The notes under the pieces are model-generated. The model searched no databases. It was not told where the DNA came from and saw only the letters and a list, made by a program, of their open reading frames with translations. Of a stretch of DNA of 5,693 nt, positions 1-5,688 are shown one piece after another (within the stretch, counting starts at the first letter, position 1; each line of letters starts with the position of its first letter). Both the position numbers and the translations under genes were made by a program. The stretch comes from an uncultured Flavobacteriaceae bacterium (GTDB lineage: Bacteria > Bacteroidota > Bacteroidia > Flavobacteriales > Flavobacteriaceae). The stretch is from contig CAMZMA010000266.1 of NCBI GenBank assembly GCA_947311815.1, positions 1 to 5,693 of the forward strand. Reading direction: 5' to 3'.

Positions 1-22
1 AATTTGTAATTGTAGATTATTA

Positions 23-46
23 ATTCCCCCATTCCCCCATTCCCCC
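23..46. repeat. Three perfect tandem copies of an 8-bp C-rich unit
   Basis: The unit ATTCCCCC occurs three times without a mismatch (23-30, 31-38, 39-46). On the minus strand this gives three runs of five G separated by three bases. It sits in the non-coding DNA just before the terminator hairpin. The function is unknown; it could be a small intergenic satellite or a remnant of a dispersed repeat. Confidence 0.85.
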
Positions 47-47
47 A

Positions 48-64
48 AAAAACTTAAAGTTTTT
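48..64. other. Small AT-rich hairpin ahead of the terminator
   Basis: AAAAACT (48-54) is the exact reverse complement of AGTTTTT (58-64), with a 3-base loop. The stem holds only one G-C pair, so it is weak. It abuts the stronger terminator stem at 65-88 and may simply be part of the same 3' untranslated region. No independent role can be supported. Confidence 0.35.
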
Positions 65-93
65 AAGCATCTCATTTTTGAGATGCTTTTTTT
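65..93 (+). terminator. Intrinsic terminator of an upstream gene outside the window
   Basis: A 10-bp perfect stem (AAGCATCTCA at 65-74 pairing with TGAGATGCTT at 79-88) has a 4-base T loop and runs directly into a T tract (87-93). This is the classical Rho-independent form. No gene precedes it in the window, so it most likely ends a + strand gene lying to the left. It insulates ileS from upstream transcription. The stem is nearly symmetric, but only the + strand has the T tract immediately after the stem. Confidence 0.8.
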
Positions 94-126
94 ATGTGAT
101 ACAATCAACAATTACAAGAAAAAATG

Positions 127-134
127 TAATTTTG
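127..134 (+). promoter_or_regulatory. Probable -7 promoter element for ileS
   Basis: TAATTTTG matches the Bacteroidota primary-sigma -7 consensus TAnnTTTG. It lies 26 bases before the ileS start codon and after the upstream terminator, which is where a promoter is needed. I could not find a convincing TTTG -33 element at the usual distance, so the call rests on the -7 box and position. No Shine-Dalgarno sequence is visible between it and the ATG at 161, only an A-rich run, which is normal for this phylum. Confidence 0.45.
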
Positions 135-160
135 CAAATCGCAAATGATAGCATCAAAAA

Positions 161-3100
161 ATGAGCAAACAATTTACTGAATATAAAGGTCTTGACTTAC
201 CAAAAGTAGCCGAAGAAGTTTTACAAGAATGGGAAACAAATAATATCTTTGAAAAAAGTATTACTTCTCGCGAAGGAAGCACACCGTACGTGTTTTTTGA
301 AGGACCGCCTTCTGCCAATGGTTTACCAGGGGTTCATCACGTTTTAGCAAGAGCAATTAAAGATATTTTTCCGAGGTATAAAACCATGAAAGGCTTTCAG
401 GTAAAACGTAAAGCAGGTTGGGATACTCACGGACTACCAGTAGAATTGGGTGTAGAAAAAGAACTCGGAATTACCAAAGAAGATATCGGTACAAAAATCT
501 CTGTAGAAGATTATAACGAAGCCTGTAAAAAAGCCGTAATGCGTTATACGGATATTTGGAATGATATGACCCGTAAAATTGGTTATTGGGTAGATATGGA
601 TAATCCGTATGTTACCTACAAACCCAAATATATGGAAAGCGTTTGGTGGCTGTTAAAAGAAATTTACAACAAAAACTTAATGTACAAAGGCTATACCATT
701 CAGCCTTATTCACCAAAAGCAGGTACAGGTTTAAGCTCGCACGAGTTAAACCAACCAGGAACCTATCAAGATGTTACAGATACCACAGTTGTGGCTCAAT
801 TCAAAATAAAAGAAAATGAAACTCTTCCTTTTGCGAAGAATTTAGGAGAAGTACATTTCTTAGCATGGACAACCACACCTTGGACATTGCCAAGTAACAC
901 CGCATTAACGGTTGGTAATAAAATTGATTATGTATTGGTGCAAACCTTTAATCAATATACATTTTTACCCATAAAAGTAATTTTAGCCAAAAAATTAGTA
1001 AGCAAACAATTCGGTAAAAAGTTTGTAGAAGTCGCTTCTTCGGATGAATTAGTAAGCTATAATGAAGGTGATAAAAAAATTCCATACACCATTTTAGGAG
1101 CATGTAAAGGAAAGGATTTGGTCGATATTAAATACGAACAGTTATTAGACTATGCGCTACCGTATCAAAATCCACAAGATGCGTTTAGAGTAATTGCGGG
1201 CGATTTTGTAACCACAGAAGACGGAACAGGAATTGTACATACAGCACCTACTTTTGGACAAGATGATGCTATGGTTGCCAAACAAGCAACACCAGAAGTA
1301 CCGCCAATGTTGGTGTTAGATGCTGATGAAAACCCTGTACCTTTGGTAGATTTACAAGGGAAATTTAGACCAGAAATGGGCGAATTTGCAGGTAAATACG
1401 TGAAAAACGCCTATTATGAAGAAGGTGAAGCTCCTGATAAATCGGTAGATGTAGAGCTCGCTATCAAACTAAAAATAGAAAACAAAGCATTTCACGTAGA
1501 AAAATACGTGCACAGTTACCCAAATTGCTGGCGTACTGATAAACCGATTTTATACTATCCGTTAGATTCGTGGTTTATAAAAATTACCGAGGTAAAAGAC
1601 AGCATGCACGAATTAAACAAAACGATTAATTGGAAACCCGAATCTACAGGAACAGGGCGTTTTGGAAATTGGTTAAAAAATGCCAATGATTGGAATTTAT
1701 CTCGCTCTCGTTTTTGGGGAATTCCATTGCCAATTTGGCGTACAGAAGACGGTAAAGAAGAACTTTGTATCGGTTCGGTAGAAGAATTAAAAAGAGAAAT
1801 GAAACGCGCTGTAACAGCAGGTTTTATGGATGCTGATATTTTTGCTGATTTTGAAATCGGCAACATGTCCGAAGAAAACTACGATAAAATCGATTTACAT
1901 AAAAATATTGTCGATAAAATTACCTTAGTGTCTCCATCAGGAAAAGCTATGCAACGCGAAAGCGATTTGATTGATGTTTGGTTTGATTCTGGTTCAATGC
2001 CTTATGCACAATGGCATTATCCGTTTGAAAATACAGATTTAATCGATAAAAATCAAGCTTTTCCAGCCGATTTTATTGCCGAAGGAGTAGATCAAACCAG
2101 AGGATGGTTTTATACACAACACGCAATAGCAACCATGGTATTTGACTCGGTTGCCTACAAAAATGTAGTATCTAACGGATTGGTGTTAGATAAAAACGGA
2201 CATAAAATGTCAAAACGTTTAGGAAATGCTGTAGATCCGTTTACAACCTTAAATAAATACGGTGCAGATGCTACGCGTTGGTATATGATTTCGAATGCTA
2301 ATCCGTGGGATAATTTAAAATTCGATTTAGAAGGAATTGCAGAAGTACGTCGTAAATTTTTCGGTACTTTATACAACACGTATTCGTTTTTCACCTTGTA
2401 TGCAAATATTGATAAATTCACCTATTCAGAAGCAGATATTCCGTTAGCAGAAAGACCAGAAATAGACCGTTGGGTGTTGTCAGAATTACACACCTTAATT
2501 GCAAAAGTAGATGCTTTTTATGCAGCTTATGAACCTACCAAAGCTACCAGAGCAATTTCTGATTTTGTGCAAGAGTTATTAAGTAACTGGTATGTGCGTT
2601 TAAGCAGAAGACGTTTTTGGAAAGGCGATTATCAGCAAGATAAAATTTCTGCTTACCAAACACTATATACGTGTATGGAAACCATCGCAAAATTAAGTGC
2701 TCCTGTAGCACCATTTTATATGGATAGGTTGTACAAAGATTTAACCAAGGCAACCAACAAAGAAACGTTTGAAAGTGTACATTTAGCAGATTTTCCTGTA
2801 AGTGATACTACTTTTATCGACAAATCTTTAGAGCGTAAGATGGAAAATGCACAAACCATATCATCTTTAGTTTTGTCATTAAGAGCGAAAGAAAAAATAA
2901 AAGTACGTTTACCATTGCAAAAAATAATGATTCCTGTGTTAGATGAAACGCAGAAATCAGAAATTTTAGCCGTTGCAGATTTGATAAAATCCGAAGTAAA
3001 CGTAAAAGAAATTGAGTTATTAGATGATGCATCAGGGGTTTTAGTGAAACAAATAAAACCGAATTTTAAAACTTTAGGACCAAAATTTGGTAGAGAAATG

Positions 3101-3565
3101 AAGCTGATTGCTGGTAAAATACAATCGTTTACACAAGAAGATATTATCAAAATTGAAAGAGAAGGGCAAATATCATTTGAAATTAATGAGAAAATGATTA
3201 CTTTAGATGCCTCAGATGTAGCCATATCATCAAAAGATATTGAAGGTTGGTTGGTAGCAAATGCAAACGGAATTACCGTAGCTTTAGATGTTACAATTAC
3301 AGATGATTTACGTAAAGAAGGAATGGCACGCGAGTTGGTAAATCGCATTCAAAACGGACGTAAAGACACTGGTTTAGAAGTAACAGATAAGATAAAATTA
3401 TCGGTACAGCGTTTTGCAGATTTAGAAGCAGCAGTTGCCACAAACCAAGACTATATTATGAGCGAAACATTGACCGAAGAATTGGTTTTTGTTGATGAAA
3501 TAAAAAATGGTATAGAAATTGAGTTCGATACTATAAAAAGTAAAATATTAATCCAAAAAATGTAA
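161..3565 (+). CDS. ileS: Isoleucyl-tRNA synthetase, type 2 (IleRS2) with GXHH signature
   Basis: Cytoplasmic class I aminoacyl-tRNA synthetase that activates isoleucine with ATP, charges tRNA-Ile, and hydrolyses misactivated or mischarged valine. Visible landmarks in order: the HIGH-equivalent at residues 57-60, here GVHH (positions 329-340); the CP1 editing domain with TTTPWTLPSNTA (237-248) and GTGIVHTAPTFGQDD (355-369); SYPNCWR (452-458); SRSRFWGIP (514-522) and DVWFDSGS (605-612) leading back into the Rossmann core; EGVDQTRGWF (641-650); and the KMSKS loop as KMSKR (682-686). An anticodon-binding helical domain follows, with SNWYVR (808-813), and then a long C-terminal extension. The length of 1134 aa fits the type-2 family of Bacteroidota. 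The gene is intact, with no frameshift. The ATG at 161 is chosen because the family's N-terminal sequence begins there; the ATG at 145 is out of frame. It is probably co-transcribed with the DksA-like gene 4 bp downstream. Confidence 0.98.
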   Translation: MSKQFTEYKGLDLPKVAEEVLQEWETNNIFEKSITSREGSTPYVFFEGPPSANGLPGVHHVLARAIKDIFPRYKTMKGFQVKRKAGWDTHGLPVELGVEKELGITKEDIGTKISVEDYNEACKKAVMRYTDIWNDMTRKIGYWVDMDNPYVTYKPKYMESVWWLLKEIYNKNLMYKGYTIQPYSPKAGTGLSSHELNQPGTYQDVTDTTVVAQFKIKENETLPFAKNLGEVHFLAWTTTPWTLPSNTALTVGNKIDYVLVQTFNQYTFLPIKVILAKKLVSKQFGKKFVEVASSDELVSYNEGDKKIPYTILGACKGKDLVDIKYEQLLDYALPYQNPQDAFRVIAGDFVTTEDGTGIVHTAPTFGQDDAMVAKQATPEVPPMLVLDADENPVPLVDLQGKFRPEMGEFAGKYVKNAYYEEGEAPDKSVDVELAIKLKIENKAFHVEKYVHSYPNCWRTDKPILYYPLDSWFIKITEVKDSMHELNKTINWKPESTGTGRFGNWLKNANDWNLSRSRFWGIPLPIWRTEDGKEELCIGSVEELKREMKRAVTAGFMDADIFADFEIGNMSEENYDKIDLHKNIVDKITLVSPSGKAMQRESDLIDVWFDSGSMPYAQWHYPFENTDLIDKNQAFPADFIAEGVDQTRGWFYTQHAIATMVFDSVAYKNVVSNGLVLDKNGHKMSKRLGNAVDPFTTLNKYGADATRWYMISNANPWDNLKFDLEGIAEVRRKFFGTLYNTYSFFTLYANIDKFTYSEADIPLAERPEIDRWVLSELHTLIAKVDAFYAAYEPTKATRAISDFVQELLSNWYVRLSRRRFWKGDYQQDKISAYQTLYTCMETIAKLSAPVAPFYMDRLYKDLTKATNKETFESVHLADFPVSDTTFIDKSLERKMENAQTISSLVLSLRAKEKIKVRLPLQKIMIPVLDETQKSEILAVADLIKSEVNVKEIELLDDASGVLVKQIKPNFKTLGPKFGREMKLIAGKIQSFTQEDIIKIEREGQISFEINEKMITLDASDVAISSKDIEGWLVANANGITVALDVTITDDLRKEGMARELVNRIQNGRKDTGLEVTDKIKLSVQRFADLEAAVATNQDYIMSETLTEELVFVDEIKNGIEIEFDTIKSKILIQKM

Positions 3566-3569
3566 GATT

Positions 3570-3947
3570 ATGCCAGAAATTAAAGCAAGGTATTCAGAAG
3601 AGGATTTACAAGAGTTCAAAGAAATAATCGAAAAAAAAATAGCGAGAGCACAAGAAGATTTAGCGTTGTTAGAAGCGTCTTATAAAAACGATAAAGGCAA
3701 CGGAACGGACGATACATCGCCAACTTTTAAATCGTATGACGAAGGCGCAGACACCATGGCAAAAGAAGCCAATGTGCAGTTAGCTATTCGACAAGAAAAG
3801 TTTATTAGAGACTTAAAAAATGCATTGTTACGTATAGAAAATAAAACCTACGGTATTTGTAGAGTAACGGGTAAATTAATTCAAAAAGAACGTTTAAAAT
3901 TAGTACCTCACGCTACGTTAAGCATTGAAGCGAAACGCAAACAATAA
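3570..3947 (+). CDS. DksA/TraR-family protein lacking the zinc-binding cysteines
   Basis: A 125-aa protein of the DksA/TraR family, whose members bind in the secondary channel of RNA polymerase and alter transcription initiation. The N-terminal half (about 8-40) and residues 62-92 look like the two helices of the coiled coil, joined by an acidic tip region with TDDTSP (46-51) and YDEGAD (56-61). The C-terminal part has the family's zinc-finger frame: YGIC (94-97), TGKLI, ERL, then P-ATL-IE-K. Of the four expected ligands at 97, 100, 118 and 121, only Cys97 is present; the others are Thr, Ser and Ala. The spacing is otherwise exactly CxxC-x17-CxxC, so the fold is probably kept without metal. 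It begins 4 bp after the ileS stop and is followed by a strong terminator, which suggests an ileS operon. The position between ileS and lspA is one I recognise from Flavobacteriia. Regulatory targets cannot be inferred, and equivalence to E. coli DksA is not assured. Confidence 0.9.
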   Translation: MPEIKARYSEEDLQEFKEIIEKKIARAQEDLALLEASYKNDKGNGTDDTSPTFKSYDEGADTMAKEANVQLAIRQEKFIRDLKNALLRIENKTYGICRVTGKLIQKERLKLVPHATLSIEAKRKQ

Positions 3948-3953
3948 CAATAC

Positions 3954-3981
3954 AAAGGCTTCCTAATCGGAAGCCTTTTTT
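3954..3981 (+). terminator. Intrinsic terminator of the ileS-dksA-like operon
   Basis: A 10-bp perfect stem (AAAGGCTTCC at 3954-3963 with GGAAGCCTTT at 3969-3978), a 5-base loop and a T tract to 3981 lie 6 bases after the DksA-like stop codon. It is GC-rich relative to its surroundings and should terminate efficiently. The next start codon is at 3986, so the hairpin sits directly against the following gene. Confidence 0.88.
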
Positions 3982-3985
3982 ATGT

Positions 3986-4630
3986 ATGAAAAATAATCTC
4001 TTTATCTTTTTTTTAAGTATTATTTCGGTTGGCTTTTCTCAACAAAAAATAGTAAAACAGGTTTTTTCTGTATCAGAAGAAATAGAAATAAACACACTTG
4101 GGTTAGATACAATTACTATTATTACTTCTGATGATAATCAAACGGAAGTAAGTTTGTTTAACGAAAATGCCAATTCAGAAGATCTTATTATCAATTCCTC
4201 AAATAAAACACTACATATAGATTTTAAAAAGCCTTTTATTGTAAAAAAAGACGGTGTTTTTAGAAAATTTATTACCAAACGATTAAATCGATCATATGCG
4301 ATTGTTAAAATCCCAAAAAATAAAATGATTACTATTTTTGGTAGAAATATCAATATTATTTCTAAAAGTTACCAAGGAAACATAGTGATTTTTATTGACA
4401 AAGGCGATTTACACCTCAATACAATTCAAGGAAAAACAAGCGTTCATCTTTTTCAAGGAACGGTGCATGCTATTATTTCTAAAACCAACATCAATATTAA
4501 CACCAAAAACGGAACAATTATGATGAAAGGTAAAAAACAAGCATCACCTTTTCGTGTTGCCATAAAAAATGTATCAAAAAAGTTGGTCGTAAATTCTATT
4601 AATGCACATGTTTTTATAAATAGTAATTAA
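3986..4630 (+). CDS. Secreted beta-rich protein of unknown function
   Basis: I do not recognise a named family with confidence. The 214-aa product begins with a clear Sec signal peptide: positive start (MK), hydrophobic core at about 5-17, and a likely cleavage after Ser18 in GFS|QQ. There is no lipobox; the protein has no cysteine at all and no tryptophan. The mature part alternates short hydrophobic strands with turns, especially from about residue 118 on (NINIISK, GNIVIFI, GDLHLNT, GTVHAIIS, NININTKNGTI). This resembles the repeated beta strands of DUF4097/adhesin-like proteins, but that is an inference from pattern only. It is basic and rich in Lys, Ile and Asn, and looks more AT-rich than ileS or lspA. 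The start at 3986 is fixed by the signal peptide; ATG at 3982 is in another frame and stops after four codons. A periplasmic or surface location is likely. It sits between the DksA-like gene and lspA. Confidence 0.75.
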   Translation: MKNNLFIFFLSIISVGFSQQKIVKQVFSVSEEIEINTLGLDTITIITSDDNQTEVSLFNENANSEDLIINSSNKTLHIDFKKPFIVKKDGVFRKFITKRLNRSYAIVKIPKNKMITIFGRNINIISKSYQGNIVIFIDKGDLHLNTIQGKTSVHLFQGTVHAIISKTNININTKNGTIMMKGKKQASPFRVAIKNVSKKLVVNSINAHVFINSN

Positions 4631-4645
4631 TCTTTAAAATATCCT

Positions 4646-4653
4646 TATTTTTG
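4646..4653 (+). promoter_or_regulatory. Probable -7 promoter element for lspA
   Basis: TATTTTTG fits the Bacteroidota -7 consensus TAnnTTTG and lies in the 43-base gap between the secreted-protein gene and lspA, 20 bases before the lspA ATG. A transcript would start some 15 bases ahead of the ATG. No good -33 TTTG element is visible at the expected distance, so the promoter may be weak or the match fortuitous. No Shine-Dalgarno sequence is evident. Confidence 0.4.
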
Positions 4654-4673
4654 GCAGATAATTTTAAGAACCT

Positions 4674-5279
4674 ATGTCTAAAAAAAACATTGCATTACTC
4701 ACCATATTTTTAGCCTTATTTATAGATCAAGCAAGTAAAATATATGTAAAAACGCATTTTGTTTTAGGCGAAGAAGTAGTTGTTTTTGCCAATTGGTTTA
4801 AAATCCATTTTACCGAAAATAACGGTATGGCGTGGGGTTTTGAATTTGGCGGAAAAGCAGGAAAACTTTTCTTAACCTTATTTAGATTGGTTGCCGTTAC
4901 AGGTATTATTTATTGGTTGCGCCAACATATAAAAAAAGGAACACATACTGCCGTAATTGTGGCAATTTCACTTATTTTTTCTGGAGCTGTTGGCAATATT
5001 ATCGATTCGCTTGTTTATGGAAGAATTTTTGACGCATCAAATCACAAAATAGCTACTTTATTTGCAGAGAAACCTTACGGAGAATTTTTATACGGCAAAG
5101 TAGTAGATATGTTGTATTTTCCGATGTGGGAAGGCACATTGCCAAACTGGATTCCTGTAATGGGAGGTGAGCGTTTTACGTTTTTCAATGCCATTTTTAA
5201 CGGAGCAGATTCGTATATTACTATCGGAGTTGTTTTATTGTTTTTATTTAGCAAATACGCTTTTCCTAAGGAAGAGTAG
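4674..5279 (+). CDS. lspA: Lipoprotein signal peptidase (signal peptidase II)
   Basis: Inner-membrane aspartic protease that removes the signal peptide from diacylglyceryl-modified prolipoproteins, the second step after Lgt. Conserved blocks appear in family order: FIDQASK (16-22); ENNGMAWG (48-55), the N-x-GMA(F/W)G block; SGAVGNIIDSLVYG (103-116), the GGAxGNxxDR block with Ser in place of the usual Arg; VVDM (143-146); and FNGADSYITIG (175-185). By comparison with the P. aeruginosa enzyme, whose catalytic pair lies in VVDF and NxADS, the catalytic aspartates should be Asp145 and Asp179. Four hydrophobic membrane segments fit about 5-24, 65-82, 93-112 and 180-195. At 201 aa it is longer than the usual 160-170, owing to insertions at about 119-141 and between the two catalytic aspartates (147-170), as I would expect for Bacteroidota. 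The ATG at 4674 gives a normal short cytoplasmic MSKKN start. ileS-lspA proximity is common in bacteria. Confidence 0.97.
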   Translation: MSKKNIALLTIFLALFIDQASKIYVKTHFVLGEEVVVFANWFKIHFTENNGMAWGFEFGGKAGKLFLTLFRLVAVTGIIYWLRQHIKKGTHTAVIVAISLIFSGAVGNIIDSLVYGRIFDASNHKIATLFAEKPYGEFLYGKVVDMLYFPMWEGTLPNWIPVMGGERFTFFNAIFNGADSYITIGVVLLFLFSKYAFPKEE

Positions 5280-5287
5280 TTTTTATT

Positions 5288-5322
5288 GTTCAGTGTTCAG
5301 TGTTCAGTGTTCAGTGTTCAGT
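5288..5322 (+). repeat. Tandem 7-bp array, GTTCAGT x5 (left)
   Basis: Five perfect head-to-tail copies of GTTCAGT occupy 35 bases, beginning 9 bases after the lspA stop codon. There is no spacer sequence between copies, so this is a microsatellite-like array rather than CRISPR. Arrays of this kind can change copy number by slippage. Confidence 0.95.
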
Positions 5323-5335
5323 TGGTAGTTAGTAT

Positions 5336-5363
5336 GTCATTGCGAACGTAGTGAAGCAATCTC
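5336..5363 (+). repeat. Short palindromic intergenic repeat, unit A
   Basis: The unit starts GTCATTGCGA and ends AGCAATCTC, so ATTGC near the left end can pair with GCAAT near the right end. It is the best-formed of several related units in this region. From memory, GTCATTGCGA...AGCAATC-type elements are dispersed in many bacterial genomes including Bacteroidota; a genome-wide count is needed to show that here. Confidence 0.75.
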
Positions 5364-5381
5364 ATTTTTAAGAACAATTAT

Positions 5382-5405
5382 ATCATTGTGAACCTAGTAA
5401 AATTT
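5382..5405 (+). repeat. Degenerate copy of the palindromic repeat unit
   Basis: TCATTGTGAACCTAGT resembles the first part of unit A (TCATTGCGAACGTAGT) with two substitutions, then continues AAAATTT where unit A has GAAGCAATCT. The right arm's counterpart (5571-5594, minus strand) reads TAGTGAAATTT, closer to unit A. This looks like a decayed older unit. Confidence 0.5.
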
Positions 5406-5420
5406 ACCTTTACTATTAAA

Positions 5421-5451
5421 AGATTACGTCGTTTTGCATCCTCGTAATGAC
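5421..5451 (-). repeat. Short palindromic intergenic repeat, unit B
   Basis: Read on the minus strand this begins GTCATTACGAGGATGC and ends GACGTAATCT. It keeps the outer framework of unit A (GTCATTnCGA ... TAATCT/CAATCT) with a different centre. Its ATTAC/GTAAT ends are compensatory to ATTGC/GCAAT: both sides changed so that pairing is kept, which suggests the hairpin matters. Confidence 0.65.
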
Positions 5452-5461
5452 CTTATAAATT

Positions 5462-5492
5462 GTCATTGCGAGAAAAAACGCCGTAGCAATCT
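5462..5492 (+). repeat. Short palindromic intergenic repeat, unit C
   Basis: This unit begins GTCATTGCGAG and ends GTAGCAATCT. It lies head-to-head with unit B (10-base gap), and the two together form an imperfect palindrome: CTCGTAATGAC (5441-5451) pairs with GTCATTGCGAG (5462-5472) with a single T-G position. Confidence 0.65.
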
Positions 5493-5510
5493 TATAAACA
5501 ACAAAAAAGT

Positions 5511-5582
5511 ATGACACGTTTTATAAAATACACAGCCATTTTTGTTTTAGGCTTTTTAATTGCTAAAGGTAAATTTCACTAG
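5511..5582 (+). pseudogene. Short hydrophobic ORF, probably the 5' remnant of a gene
   Basis: An ATG opens a 23-codon frame, MTRFIKYTAIFVLGFLIAKG followed by KFH and a stop. The residues form a textbook start of a secreted or membrane protein: basic N-terminus, then a hydrophobic stretch of about 11 residues. The frame runs into the right arm of the inverted repeat at residue 18 and stops 16 bases later, so the last five residues come from repeat DNA. The most economical reading is a gene whose start survives and whose body was cut off or displaced by the repeat. It may instead be a real tiny peptide or chance. No ribosome site or promoter is obvious, only an A-rich run before the ATG. Confidence 0.35.
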
Positions 5583-5612
5583 GTTCACAATGATATAATT
5601 GTTCTTAAAAAT

Positions 5613-5640
5613 GAGATTGCTTCACTACGTTCGCAATGAC
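5613..5640 (-). repeat. Short palindromic intergenic repeat, unit D
   Basis: Exact reverse complement of unit A (5336-5363), carried in the right arm of the inverted repeat. With units A, B and C it gives the orientation series +, -, +, -. Confidence 0.75.
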
Positions 5641-5653
5641 ATACTAACTACCA

Positions 5654-5688
5654 ACTGAACACTGAACACTGAACACTGAACACTGAAC
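5654..5688 (-). repeat. Tandem 7-bp array, ACTGAAC x5 (right)
   Basis: Five perfect copies of ACTGAAC, the reverse complement of the left GTTCAGT array, with the same copy number. Equal number in a slippage-prone array suggests that the two arms were copied from one another recently or are kept alike by gene conversion. Confidence 0.95.

Larger units (their letters stand above)
5283..5412 (+). repeat. Left arm of a 130-bp inverted repeat
   Basis: This arm is the reverse complement of 5564-5693 over 130 bases with one mismatch (A at 5399 against C at 5577). Paired positions sum to 10976. From the outside inward it holds five 7-bp units, a TGGTAGTTAG segment, one full palindromic unit (5336-5363), and a degenerate unit beginning near 5382. 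It starts 4 bases after the lspA stop codon. Confidence 0.95.

Noticed and set aside
145..147. Earlier ATG as ileS start
   Set aside because: It is out of frame with ileS; the ATG at 161 gives the expected family N-terminus.
1555..1866. Open frames on the minus strand within ileS (also 2155-2421, 2544-2753, 2716-3348, 2814-3032)
   Set aside because: They lie fully inside an intact, well-conserved ileS in the other strand, have no recognisable motifs, and are shadows of its codon pattern.
3982..3996. ATG at 3982 as a start or leader peptide
   Set aside because: It opens only four codons before a stop and overlaps the real start in another frame; no attenuator logic is evident from its residues.
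4138..4353. Minus-strand 71-codon frame inside the secreted-protein gene
   Set aside because: It overlaps a + strand gene with a clear signal peptide and has no family features or start signals.
5288..5322. CRISPR-like array
   Set aside because: The 7-bp copies are contiguous with no spacers, far too short for CRISPR repeats, and no cas gene is present.
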